A DNA stretch of 64,000 nt, from positions 272,939 through 336,938 of the forward strand of contig NZ_SNYV01000013.1 of NCBI RefSeq assembly GCF_004363245.1, read 5' to 3'. Positions 8,389 through 16,505 of this stretch are shown here, piece after piece; the first letter of the stretch is position 1; each line of letters begins with the position of its first letter. The position numbers and the translations under genes were made by a program. The notes under the pieces were generated by a model. It was not told the DNA's origin, did not search any database, and saw nothing but the letters and a program-made list of their open reading frames with translations. Source of the stretch: Sphingobacterium yanglingense (GTDB lineage Bacteria; Bacteroidota; Bacteroidia; Sphingobacteriales; Sphingobacteriaceae).

Positions 8389-9489
8389 TTATACGTTAAA
8401 ACGGAAATGCATGATGTCACCATCTGCAACGATATAAGTCTTTCCTTCTACAGCTAATTTTCCAGCTTCTTTGACAGCAGCTTCAGATCCATAGTGTACA
8501 AAGTCTTCGTATTTGGTTACCTCTGCACGAATGAATCCTTTTTCGAAATCTGTATGGATTACACCAGCGGCTTGAGGGGCAGTATAGCCTTTCTCTATTG
8601 TCCATGCTCTTACTTCTTGCACTCCGGCGGTGAAGTAAGTGGCAAGATTCAATAAGGAATAAGCAGCGCGAATAAGCTTATTGACACCAGACTCTTCAAG
8701 GCCTAGATCATCCAAGAAGAGCTGACGTTCTTCGTAGCTTTCGAGTTGGGCAATCTCAGATTCGATTTGAGCAGATATTACCAGAACCTCTGCATTCTCA
8801 TCTTTAACAGCCTCTCTTACACGTTCTACGTAAGCATTGCCGGTATTGACAGAACCTTCATCTACATTACATACATAGAGTACCGGTTTTACAGTCAGTA
8901 AAGTAAGGTCTTCGATATATTCGAAATCTTCCTCGCTGATAGGTGCTGTACGTGCTGATTTGCCTGCTTCTAAGTGCTCTTTTATAATAGAAAGGATTTC
9001 AAAAGTCTTTTTAGCGTCTTTATCTCCTCCTGTCTTAGCCATTTTTTCGACTTTCTGTATACGTTTTACAACGGTATCAAGGTCTTTTAATTGCAATTCG
9101 GTGTCGATGATTTCTTTGTCGCGGATAGGGTCTACTGAGCCATCTACGTGGATGACGTTGCCATCATCAAAACAACGCAATACGTGGATAATCGCATTTG
9201 TTGTACGGATATTACCCAAGAATTGGTTCCCCAATCCCTCTCCTTTAGAAGCACCTTTCACTAATCCGGCAATGTCGACAATTTCAATAGTGTTCGGAAC
9301 GATCCTTTGTGGATTTACAAGTTCTGCCAATTTAGTGAGGCGTTCGTCAGGAACGGTAATAACACCTACGTTGGGTTCGATTGTACAAAAAGGGAAGTTC
9401 GCTGCTTGTGCCTTTGCATTGGACAAACAATTGAATAATGTTGATTTACCTACGTTTGGTAGGCCTACTATACCACATTGTAAAGCCAT
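8389..9489 (-). CDS. ychF: Redox-regulated ribosome-binding ATPase YchF
   Basis: OBG-family P-loop ATPase. From the ATG at 9489 the protein has 366 residues, the standard YchF length. An in-frame GTG at 9519 would add ten residues that are not family-like, so I reject it. Walker A is GLPNVGKST (9-17). The G4 motif is NVDE, not NKxD, which in this family explains the preference for ATP over GTP. The C-terminal TGS domain begins near YFTAGVQEVRAWTIEKG and ends with DGDIMHFRFNV. The gene diverges from an outer-membrane protein gene across 113 bp and is followed by a strong terminator. Confidence 0.96.
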   Translation of the reverse strand: MALQCGIVGLPNVGKSTLFNCLSNAKAQAANFPFCTIEPNVGVITVPDERLTKLAELVNPQRIVPNTIEIVDIAGLVKGASKGEGLGNQFLGNIRTTNAIIHVLRCFDDGNVIHVDGSVDPIRDKEIIDTELQLKDLDTVVKRIQKVEKMAKTGGDKDAKKTFEILSIIKEHLEAGKSARTAPISEEDFEYIEDLTLLTVKPVLYVCNVDEGSVNTGNAYVERVREAVKDENAEVLVISAQIESEIAQLESYEERQLFLDDLGLEESGVNKLIRAAYSLLNLATYFTAGVQEVRAWTIEKGYTAPQAAGVIHTDFEKGFIRAEVTKYEDFVHYGSEAAVKEAGKLAVEGKTYIVADGDIMHFRFNV

Positions 9490-9518
9490 GAGTCTTGCTG
9501 AAATATTTAAAATTTGCA

Positions 9519-9526
9519 CAAAGATA
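9519..9526 (-). promoter_or_regulatory. Probable -7 promoter element of ychF
   Basis: The minus strand reads TATCTTTG, an exact TAnnTTTG match, 30 bp upstream of the ychF ATG. It faces away from the OMP promoter in the same 113-bp gap. Confidence 0.45.
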
Positions 9527-9551
9527 GAAAATTTAGTGCAACAAAAAGTGT

Positions 9552-9581
9552 ATTGTAATTTCCTTTCTTTGCTTATTTTTG
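9552..9581 (+). promoter_or_regulatory. Probable promoter of the outer-membrane protein gene at 9603
   Basis: ATTG at 9552-9555 and TATTTTTG at 9574-9581 are separated by 18 bp and match the Bacteroidota -33/-7 layout. The ATG lies 21 bp beyond the -7 element, so the leader would be short. Confidence 0.5.
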
Positions 9582-9602
9582 TGCTGCAAATTATTACTTA
9601 CT

Positions 9603-10286
9603 ATGAGATTATTTTTTACTTTGTTAGGCACGCTCGTGTGCTTTGCTGTTTCTGCTCAAAAAAAGCTGGATCACAAATTTAGTTTTGGGATGAACTATGT
9701 CGTCGGAAGCTCTGAAAACCGTAATTACGATAGCTGGAGTGAGGCGATTGAAGACGACTACTTGAGTCTAAAGTTTGATTATGTCGCCAGTTTCAAGCTA
9801 AACCAGTTTATTGCGGTTGGGCCAGGTGTTGGGATACGCCATTTGATCTCTTTGGATGAAACTTCTAGCGATCGTTCTGTAAATACAAATGTATTTGGCT
9901 ATTCGTCCAATACCATTTCTAACTATTTTGCGATTCCCGTTTTTGTTAATTTCAATGCCCGCTTTATCGATAAAAAGGTGAGCCCTTTTCTATCTGTTTC
10001 AACAGGGTATTCTTTTGCTCTTAATGATAGCGACATCGAGTTGTATGATATTAATTCTGGGGGAAGGGATAACTATACCTCTAAAATAAAATCGGGTTTC
10101 ATTGCGAATGCACAAGCAGGTGCTAATGTCCGTTTTCGTAACGGTATGAATATTTCTGCGGGCCCTTATTTTGAATTTCAGCCTACCTCGATTGTCCGTA
10201 CCAGTGATGCAGGTAGTCGGTGGACTAGTGATAAAGTGAAACGTAATCTGTATCATATCGGTCTACAGGTGGGCTTTGCTTTTTAA
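9603..10286 (+). CDS. Outer-membrane beta-barrel protein
   Basis: A 227-residue protein with a signal peptide at residues 1-19 (MRLFFTLLGTLVCFAVSAQ). The mature part alternates amphipathic strands (FSFGMNYVVG, SLKFDYVASFKLNQFIAVGPGVGI, FAIPVFVNFNARF, GMNISAGPYFEFQP) and ends in LYHIGLQVGFAF, the C-terminal aromatic residue typical of outer-membrane barrels. It resembles the small porin-like outer-membrane family common in Bacteroidota. The longer open frame upstream is rejected because the ATG at 9603 opens exactly at the signal peptide. Ligand or role is unknown. Confidence 0.85.
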   Translation: MRLFFTLLGTLVCFAVSAQKKLDHKFSFGMNYVVGSSENRNYDSWSEAIEDDYLSLKFDYVASFKLNQFIAVGPGVGIRHLISLDETSSDRSVNTNVFGYSSNTISNYFAIPVFVNFNARFIDKKVSPFLSVSTGYSFALNDSDIELYDINSGGRDNYTSKIKSGFIANAQAGANVRFRNGMNISAGPYFEFQPTSIVRTSDAGSRWTSDKVKRNLYHIGLQVGFAF

Positions 10287-10326
10287 ATAACATTAATTTT
10301 ACATCTTTTAACAATTTCTCTGTTAA

Positions 10327-10372
10327 TCTTTTTCCTTAGTTCTATGTCCTAACATATAACTAAGGAAAAAGA
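10327..10372. repeat. 15-bp perfect inverted repeat upstream of the His/Tyr-rich protein gene
   Basis: Arms 10327-10341 and 10358-10372 are exact reverse complements (TCTTTTTCCTTAGTT type) with a 16-nt loop. There is no T-tract after the right arm, so it is not a textbook terminator for the preceding gene. It ends 18 bp before the start codon at 10391, so it would fold in the leader of that gene or serve as a DNA operator. Confidence 0.7.
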
Positions 10373-10390
10373 AGAATAAGGAGGATTGTT

Positions 10391-10867
10391 ATGAAAAGAT
10401 GTTTTTACCTATCGCTATTATTTATTGGACTCGGGTTTTCTCAACCCAGCCAGGCACAGGTCAGTGTCAATATTAATATCGGCAGCCAACCGCTATGGGG
10501 ACCTGTAGGTTATGATTATGTACGGTATTACTATATGCCGGAAATTGATGTGTATTACGATGTGACGAGTCGGAAATACACGTATTATCAAGGTAATAAA
10601 TGGGTGACTAAATCGAAGTTACCTGGACGCTACAAACATTTTGATGTCTATCGTACCTATAAGGTAGTGCTCAACGACCCTTCGCCTTGGCGTTACCATA
10701 ACAACCACCGCCGGCATTATGGGCATTATGCGCACAATCACACACAGGTGATATTGCGAGATGGAGACCGGGGAAGGCATGGTCGACATGAGGAGCGATA
10801 TAACAAAAAGTCACATGGAAAGCATAAAGAGTCTAAGCATCACGGACGAAGAAATTGGGATGATTAG
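10391..10867 (+). CDS. Secreted Tyr/His-rich basic protein of unknown function
   Basis: A 158-residue secreted protein. The signal peptide is residues 1-22 (ends QPSQAQ). The middle is Tyr-rich (GYDYVRYYYMPEIDVYYDV) and the last 50 residues are very rich in His, Arg and Lys (for example HNNHRRHYGHYAHNH), which may bind metal or polyanions. Similar short proteins occur across Sphingobacteriaceae but I know of no assigned function. The start is preceded by a strong AAGGAGG Shine-Dalgarno sequence, unusual in this phylum and in this window, and by a 15-bp inverted repeat. It is followed by a good terminator at 10900-10932. Confidence 0.8.
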   Translation: MKRCFYLSLLFIGLGFSQPSQAQVSVNINIGSQPLWGPVGYDYVRYYYMPEIDVYYDVTSRKYTYYQGNKWVTKSKLPGRYKHFDVYRTYKVVLNDPSPWRYHNNHRRHYGHYAHNHTQVILRDGDRGRHGRHEERYNKKSHGKHKESKHHGRRNWDD

Positions 10868-10899
10868 TGTCCCATTAGTTGTAGTTTAAGTTTGTTTGG

Positions 10900-10932
10900 A
10901 AGCCCCTAAGCCTGATGGTTTAGGGGCTTTTT
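10900..10932 (+). terminator. Intrinsic terminator after the His/Tyr-rich protein gene
   Basis: AAGCCCCTAA (10900-10909) pairs perfectly with TTAGGGGCTT (10920-10929), followed by Ts. It is a classical GC-rich stem with a U-tract. Confidence 0.9.
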
Positions 10933-10996
10933 AGTTCACATGGAATTTTGGTATATAATTTGTTTCAACTCTTTTAGAAAACACAAAAAAATATAC

Positions 10997-11025
10997 TTTG
11001 AATTAAGATATTTGTTCTAATTTTG
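10997..11025 (+). promoter_or_regulatory. Promoter of the polysaccharide deacetylase gene
   Basis: TTTG at 10997-11000 and TAATTTTG at 11018-11025 are separated by 17 bp, a full match to the Bacteroidota -33/-7 promoter. The predicted transcript would start near 11031, about 30 nt before the ATG. Confidence 0.65.
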
Positions 11026-11061
11026 TGGAATATTTAGGGTAATCGTTAATTGTAATAATAC

Positions 11062-12015
11062 ATGATGAAGAAAGGTAGAGGGTTAGCTTTTCTAGTTGGA
11101 GCTACTCTCCTAGGAGTGTGGATGAGTTCTTGTCAAAATTTGTCTTCGGCCGCTTTAGGCTATGTGAATCGGGATTCGATTGAAGGAATTGAACAAGAAG
11201 AAATTGTACAGATCAAAAAGCCGTTGTTGCTTGATAAGTGGGATTCCTTACAGAAGAACCAAATACACTTTGTTGTAGATACCCTCAAGCCGATAGATAT
11301 TAAGACCCAAAAGAAGATGTTGAAAGACTCTCTTCGTCGTGAATTTGATAAAAAACCTAAACACGTCTTTTTGACATTTGATGATGGTCCTTTGGTAGGA
11401 AGTGCTGCGATAGACTCGCTGGCAAAGGCGAAGAATATTAAAGTCAATGTTTTCTTGGTTGGTCGTCATGCCAGTGTGATCAAGGGGCGTAAGCGTGATT
11501 TAGCGAACTACGAGAAAAATCCTTTGGTTGCTTGTTATAATCACAGCTATACGCATGCTTATAATAAGTATAGCCATTTCTACAGCAACCCCGTTACTGC
11601 ATTCGAAGATTTTGAGAAAAACGAGAAAGAGCTGAATCTTAAGCATAAGATAGTGCGCCTCCCTGGACGTAATATCTGGATATACGATAATGTCCGTAAG
11701 ATTGATTTGCAAAGTGGTGCTAGTACAGCAGATATGCTGTTTGCAAATGGCTATAAGATCTATGGTTGGGACGTGGAGTGGCGGATCAACAGTTTGACCG
11801 GAGTGCCTGTCCAATCATTAGAGTCAGTCTACACGAAGATGCGTAATTTCTTGAATTACCAAAGCTCTATGACTCCTAATAATGTGATCCTATTGATGCA
11901 TGACGATATGTTTCAAACAAAGAAAGGACAGCAGTTGTTAGCTGGTTTGATCGATAGCCTCAAAAAAGAGAATTATCATTTTGAGTTCATGCAAGATTAT
12001 CCTATTAAATACTAA
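11062..12015 (+). CDS. Polysaccharide deacetylase (NodB/CE4) lipoprotein
   Basis: A surface or periplasmic CE4 deacetylase of 317 residues. The signal peptide ends in a lipobox with Cys24 (WMSSC), so it is probably lipidated. The NodB domain has TFDDGP (105-110, metal-binding Asp108) and HSYTH (161-165, metal His161 and His165). Later motifs are RLPGRN (catalytic Arg region), WDVEWR and LLMHDD (metal/catalytic His). Family members remove acetyl groups from peptidoglycan or other N-acetylglucosamine polymers. The exact substrate cannot be told. The start is a double ATG. A promoter lies at 10997-11025 and a terminator at 12042-12084. Confidence 0.9.
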   Translation: MMKKGRGLAFLVGATLLGVWMSSCQNLSSAALGYVNRDSIEGIEQEEIVQIKKPLLLDKWDSLQKNQIHFVVDTLKPIDIKTQKKMLKDSLRREFDKKPKHVFLTFDDGPLVGSAAIDSLAKAKNIKVNVFLVGRHASVIKGRKRDLANYEKNPLVACYNHSYTHAYNKYSHFYSNPVTAFEDFEKNEKELNLKHKIVRLPGRNIWIYDNVRKIDLQSGASTADMLFANGYKIYGWDVEWRINSLTGVPVQSLESVYTKMRNFLNYQSSMTPNNVILLMHDDMFQTKKGQQLLAGLIDSLKKENYHFEFMQDYPIKY

Positions 12016-12041
12016 TACTGTAATTTTTACATGTAAACTGG

Positions 12042-12084
12042 AAGCATCAAAAAGACGATTTTTAACGTTTTTTTGATGCTTTTA
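12042..12084 (+). terminator. Terminator after the polysaccharide deacetylase gene
   Basis: AAGCATCAAAAA (12042-12053) pairs with TTTTTGATGCTT (12070-12081), with extra ACG/CGT pairing inside the loop, and is followed by a T-rich tail. Confidence 0.75.
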
Positions 12085-12226
12085 ATATATAATACCTATT
12101 TCTTAAATCCTCAAGCCTGTCTTCAGAGGAGTTCAATTGTCCCTAGGTGTGTTTTCATGATATACAACTTTCTTTCTGAAATTGCGTTATACTATAAAAT
12201 ATACCAATTTTAGAAAGGAGGTCTTT

Positions 12227-12673
12227 ATGAACCTAATTCACAGTATTGAACATTGGGGTGATCGTCATCATCCACAGTGGTTAGACTATTTTAGAATAGC
12301 ATTAGGTGTTATTATCCTTGCCAAAGGGATTAGTTTTGTCAACGATCAAGAAGCTGTGCGGCGATTGATTGAGCAAACGAATTTTCAATTGTCTATCTGG
12401 GGTGCAGTACACTATGTAGTTTTTACCCATTTGGTAGGTGGATTATTTATCATTTTTGGTTTTCAAACGAGATTAGCGGCCCTGTTGATATTCCCAGTGG
12501 TGGTAGGGGCGGTCTTTTTTGTTAATATCACTAGGGGATTTAGTTTCCTCAATTCCGAGCTATGGCTGTCGGTGGTGGTTTTGGTCTTACTGGCAGTCTT
12601 TATGATTGTCGGCTCAGGAAGATTTTCGCTGGATCATATGATGAATAAGCCGGGGTATCGTCGGTCTATCTAA
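12227..12673 (+). CDS. DoxX family membrane protein
   Basis: A 148-residue integral membrane protein. I choose the ATG at 12227 because a full GAAAGGAGGT Shine-Dalgarno lies just upstream and the protein then begins MNLIHSIEHWGDRHHP, whereas the longer frame adds 15 unlikely residues. Four hydrophobic segments are visible (about 19-35, 60-80, 85-100, 110-130), with the DoxX-type pattern RIALGVIILAKGISF and GGLFIIFGFQTRLAALL. DoxX-like proteins are associated with quinone or thiol-oxidising systems, but the function here is unknown. It converges on purL and shares a terminator with it. Confidence 0.85.
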   Translation: MNLIHSIEHWGDRHHPQWLDYFRIALGVIILAKGISFVNDQEAVRRLIEQTNFQLSIWGAVHYVVFTHLVGGLFIIFGFQTRLAALLIFPVVVGAVFFVNITRGFSFLNSELWLSVVVLVLLAVFMIVGSGRFSLDHMMNKPGYRRSI

Positions 12674-12674
12674 A

Positions 12675-12704
12675 AAAAAGCTCTCCTTTTAAGGAGAGCT
12701 TTTT
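12675..12704. terminator. Bidirectional terminator between doxX-like gene and purL
   Basis: AAAAAGCTCTCCT (12675-12687) and AGGAGAGCTTTTT (12692-12704) form a 13-bp stem with A-tract and T-tract flanks on both sides. It works on paper in either direction and lies 2-4 nt from both stop codons. Confidence 0.9.
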
Positions 12705-12707
12705 CAG

Positions 12708-15700
12708 TTATTTTTTGTTGCTTTCGCACCAAGTTTTTGCATTAACGAATGCCTCTAACCAAGGACTAACCTCGTCTTGACGGCCATTCGGGTAGTGTGC
12801 CCAGTTCCATTGGAATGTCGAGCGTTCGATATGTGGCATCGTGACCAAGTGGCGGCCTGTGGTATCACATAACATCGCTGTATTGTAATCAGATCCATTT
12901 GGATTGTGCGGGTATTGCTCATAAGCATATTTAGCAACAATCTGATAAGCTGACTCTTCTTTTGGTAAGTTGAATTTTCCTTCGCCATGCGAAATCCAAA
13001 CACCCAAGGTAGAGCCCGCAAGAGTTTTTAACATGATCGAATTGTTCTCCTGAACTTTGACCGATACGAAGTTTGATTCGTGTTTGGCAGAGGTATTGTG
13101 CAACATTTTGCCATGAACATCGTGCTCTGGGTTGACCAGCTCAAGCTCCATAAACAATTGACAGCCGTTACATATTCCGACAGACATGGTGTCTGGACGG
13201 GCGAAGAAGTTGTCTAACGCTTTTTTCGCTTTTTCGTTGTATAAGAAAGCACCGGCCCAACCTTTTGCCGAACCTAATACGTCCGAGTTGGAGAAGCCAC
13301 CTACAGCACCGATAAATTGTATGTCTTCTAGTGTCTCACGTCCTGTGATTAAATCGGTCATGTGTACATCTTTGACATCAAATCCAGCAAGGTACATGGC
13401 GTTTGCCATTTCTCTTTCTGAGTTGGAACCTTTCTCTCGGAGGATAGCGGCTTTAGGACGCGCTCCCGATGCATTTATAGCCGGTTTTTTACCGTTAAAG
13501 TGTGCTGGGAAAGCAAATTGTAAAGGTTGGTTCTTGTAGTTGTTATAACGCTCTTGCGCCATACCATTTTTCGACTGCTTTTGGTCTAGTAAGAACGAGG
13601 TTTTGTACCAAGTGTCGCGAGTTTCAGTCACACCAAATGTAAATACATCTGCATTGTTTTTGAAACTTACGGTATCACCTGCGATGACTTCGCCTATTTT
13701 CACTGCTTCTACACCCGCAGCTTGGAAAGCAGCTTCTAAAGTAGCGTTGTCTTTTGCCTGTAGTACGACAGCAATGTTTTCATTGAATAATGCTTTTACC
13801 ATATCTACTTCGCCCAAGCCAGATAGGTCGTAGCTCGCGGCAAGGTTTACATCGGCAAATGTCATTTCGAGTAATGTCGTTACCAAACCACCAGAACCAA
13901 TGTCGTGACCTGCTTCGATTTGACCATTTGCGATCAATTGTTGTATGGTATGGAATGCTCTTTTGAAATAAGCGGCATCCTGTATCGTTGGTACTTCGGC
14001 GCCGACTTTGTTTAAAATCTGTGCAAATGAAGAACCACCCAGTTTAAAGGTATCTTTAGAGAGGTTGATGTAATAGATAGAGCCACTATCCTTCTTTAGG
14101 ACAGGTTCTACCACTTTACTAATGTCTGTACAGTTTCCTGCTGCAGAAATGATAACAGTTCCTGGTGCGATGACATGGTCTCCGTTTGGATATTTTTGCT
14201 TCATCGAAAGGGAGTCTTTCCCTGTAGGGATGTTGATGCCCAGTTCGATTGCGAAATCAGAACAAGCTTTTACTGCTTTGTAAAGGCGGGCGTCCTCACC
14301 TTCATTATTACATGCCCACATCCAGTTGGCCGATAGGGAAATTCCTTCGATACCATTAATGATAGGAGCGAATACGATATTTGAAAGTGCTTCACCGATT
14401 GCGGTCTTGCTGGCAGCAGCAGGATCAATCAACGCGGCTACAGGCGAGTGACCTACAGTGGTAGCAATACCTTCTTTGCCTTTGTAATCCAGTGCCATCA
14501 CACCTACGTTGTTCAATGGCAGCTGTAGTGGGCCAGTACACTGTTGTTTGGCTACGCGACCACCCACACAACGGTCTACTTTGTTTGTTAACCAATCTTT
14601 GGAAGCGACAGCTTCCAATTGTAATACTTGGTTGACATATGCTGGTATTTCCTGAGTAGTGTAGGAAAGATCGGCATAGTTACGTGTGATACTGTTGTCC
14701 CGCATGATTGTTTTAGGAGATGATCCGAAGAAATCTTCTAAAGCATAATCCATTGGTTTTTCGCCTGTGGTTTTCGATTCAAATGTAAAACGGTTATCGC
14801 CCGTCACATCACCTACGGCATACATTGGCGAGCGCTCACGGTCAGCAACACGTTTTAACGTATCGATATCTTTTTCAGCAATCACCAAACCCATACGCTC
14901 TTGGGATTCGTTTCCAATAATTTCTTTTGCTGATAGGGTAGGGTCACCTACTGGAAGCTTATCTAAATCAATCAGGCCTCCGGTTTCTTCGACAAGCTCT
15001 GATAGACAGTTTAAGTGTCCACCTGCTCCATGATCGTGAATCGATACAATTGGGTTGTTGTCGGACTCGACCATGCCACGTACGGCATTGGCTGCTCTTT
15101 TTTGCATTTCTGGATTAGAACGTTGTATCGCATTCAATTCGATACCTGAGCCAAAAGCACCGGTGTCCGCAGAAGATACTGCAGCGCCTCCCATTCCGAT
15201 ACGGTAGTTTTCACCACCTAGAATAACGATTTTATCACCGACTTTTGGGGTGTGTTTTTTCGCTTGGTCTAGCTTTCCATAACCAACACCACCAGCCTGC
15301 ATGATTACTTTATCATATCCTAATTTACGTCCTTCTTCTTCATGTTCAAAGGTTAATACTGAACCTGTGATGAGTGGTTGTCCAAATTTGTTTCCAAAAT
15401 CTGAAGCACCATTGGATGCTTTGATTAAGATATCCATTGGTGTTTGATACAGCCATGGGCGTTCTTGCATTCCTTTTTCCCAAGGACGGTCTTGCAATAA
15501 ACGAGAGTATGCTGTCATGTAAATAGCCGTGCCAGCGAGCGGAAGAGCTCCCTGTCCACCGGCCAATCTATCACGGATCTCGCCGCCAGATCCCGTAGCC
15601 GCACCGGAGAACGGTTCTACTGTAGTCGGGAAGTTGTGTGTTTCGGCTTTGACAGACAATACAGAGTCGAAGTCTTTCTCTTCGTAAAAATCAGGTTTGT

Positions 15701-16382
15701 CTGCTGATTTAGGGGCAAACTGTGTTACTCTAGGGCCTTTGACGAAAGCGACATTGTCTTTGTAAGCAGATACAATGTCATTCGGATTGGTCTCTGATGT
15801 CTTTTTGATCAACTTAAATAATGACGTAGGTTGTTCTTCTCCATCAATAATAAAAGTGCCATTGAATATTTTGTGACGGCAGTGCTCTGAGTTGGCTTGC
15901 GAAAATGCAAACACTTCGGAGTCGGTCAGCTTGCGTCCCAGCTTGGTCGATAGGTTGTTTAAATACGCTACCTCTTCTTGATTTAGAGCAAGGCCTTCTG
16001 ACTTATTGTAGGCATCGATATCATCGATATCGATAATAGGCTCTGGCGTGATATGTATGGTGTACATATCCTGTGTCAAGGCTTCAAACTTTTGAGAAAT
16101 CATCGGATCGAAATCATTGAAGTCTGCAGGTACAGGCTGAAATTCTTCAATACGGACAATTCCTTCAATGCCCATATTTTGTGTGATCTCTACAGCATTG
16201 GTACTCCAAGGTGTCACCATGGCTGCGCGCGGACCTACAAAGTAGCGGCTTAAGGTTTGTTCTTCTAGTTTTTTGGCATTGCCAAATAGCCAGTTTAGTT
16301 TAGTAATGTCTTCTTGTGATAAAGAGTTTACGCTTTGAACACCGTAGATGGTATTCGATGGGTTCTCAAAGAAATGAATCAT
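12708..16382 (-). CDS. purL: Phosphoribosylformylglycinamidine synthase (FGAM synthase), long fused form
   Basis: Catalyses the fourth step of purine synthesis, FGAR plus glutamine and ATP to FGAM. At 1224 residues it is the large single-chain type found in Proteobacteria and many Bacteroidota, with glutaminase fused at the C-terminus. Visible motifs include SEHCRHKIF (residues about 165-173), SVKAETHNFPTTVEPFSGAATG (about 245-265) and DHGAGGHLNCLSELVEE (about 443-459). The glutaminase triad is Cys1071 (VGICNGCQLF), His1184 and Glu1186 (MPHIERSTF). A TAACTTTG -7 element is found 42 bp upstream of the start. It diverges from pheT and shares a terminator with doxX. Confidence 0.97.
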   Translation of the reverse strand: MIHFFENPSNTIYGVQSVNSLSQEDITKLNWLFGNAKKLEEQTLSRYFVGPRAAMVTPWSTNAVEITQNMGIEGIVRIEEFQPVPADFNDFDPMISQKFEALTQDMYTIHITPEPIIDIDDIDAYNKSEGLALNQEEVAYLNNLSTKLGRKLTDSEVFAFSQANSEHCRHKIFNGTFIIDGEEQPTSLFKLIKKTSETNPNDIVSAYKDNVAFVKGPRVTQFAPKSADKPDFYEEKDFDSVLSVKAETHNFPTTVEPFSGAATGSGGEIRDRLAGGQGALPLAGTAIYMTAYSRLLQDRPWEKGMQERPWLYQTPMDILIKASNGASDFGNKFGQPLITGSVLTFEHEEEGRKLGYDKVIMQAGGVGYGKLDQAKKHTPKVGDKIVILGGENYRIGMGGAAVSSADTGAFGSGIELNAIQRSNPEMQKRAANAVRGMVESDNNPIVSIHDHGAGGHLNCLSELVEETGGLIDLDKLPVGDPTLSAKEIIGNESQERMGLVIAEKDIDTLKRVADRERSPMYAVGDVTGDNRFTFESKTTGEKPMDYALEDFFGSSPKTIMRDNSITRNYADLSYTTQEIPAYVNQVLQLEAVASKDWLTNKVDRCVGGRVAKQQCTGPLQLPLNNVGVMALDYKGKEGIATTVGHSPVAALIDPAAASKTAIGEALSNIVFAPIINGIEGISLSANWMWACNNEGEDARLYKAVKACSDFAIELGINIPTGKDSLSMKQKYPNGDHVIAPGTVIISAAGNCTDISKVVEPVLKKDSGSIYYINLSKDTFKLGGSSFAQILNKVGAEVPTIQDAAYFKRAFHTIQQLIANGQIEAGHDIGSGGLVTTLLEMTFADVNLAASYDLSGLGEVDMVKALFNENIAVVLQAKDNATLEAAFQAAGVEAVKIGEVIAGDTVSFKNNADVFTFGVTETRDTWYKTSFLLDQKQSKNGMAQERYNNYKNQPLQFAFPAHFNGKKPAINASGARPKAAILREKGSNSEREMANAMYLAGFDVKDVHMTDLITGRETLEDIQFIGAVGGFSNSDVLGSAKGWAGAFLYNEKAKKALDNFFARPDTMSVGICNGCQLFMELELVNPEHDVHGKMLHNTSAKHESNFVSVKVQENNSIMLKTLAGSTLGVWISHGEGKFNLPKEESAYQIVAKYAYEQYPHNPNGSDYNTAMLCDTTGRHLVTMPHIERSTFQWNWAHYPNGRQDEVSPWLEAFVNAKTWCESNKK

Positions 16383-16423
16383 TATATAATGTTGGGTTTT
16401 GAACGTTCTTCAACTTTAAAGCA

Positions 16424-16453
16424 CAAAGTTACGGAATATTTTAAATAAGCAAC
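16424..16453 (-). promoter_or_regulatory. Probable promoter of purL
   Basis: On the minus strand GTTG (16453-16450) and TAACTTTG (16431-16424) are separated by 18 bp, a close match to the TTTG / TAnnTTTG layout. Confidence 0.5.
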
Positions 16454-16473
16454 TAGCTTTTCCCTCAAAAGCC

Positions 16474-16481
16474 TATCTTTG
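16474..16481 (+). promoter_or_regulatory. Probable -7 promoter element of pheT
   Basis: TATCTTTG matches TAnnTTTG and lies 24 bp before the pheT ATG. The -33 region is not convincing. Confidence 0.45.
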
Positions 16482-16505
16482 TATCTCTTAAAAAACTATT
16501 TAATA

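Noticed and set aside
9490..9519. GTG start for ychF ten codons upstream
   Set aside because: The added residues are not family-like and the -7 element at 9519-9526 would fall on the start codon.
12755..13021. 88-codon frame inside purL on the same strand
   Set aside because: It lies in another frame within a fully conserved enzyme gene and has no start context; a shadow of purL.
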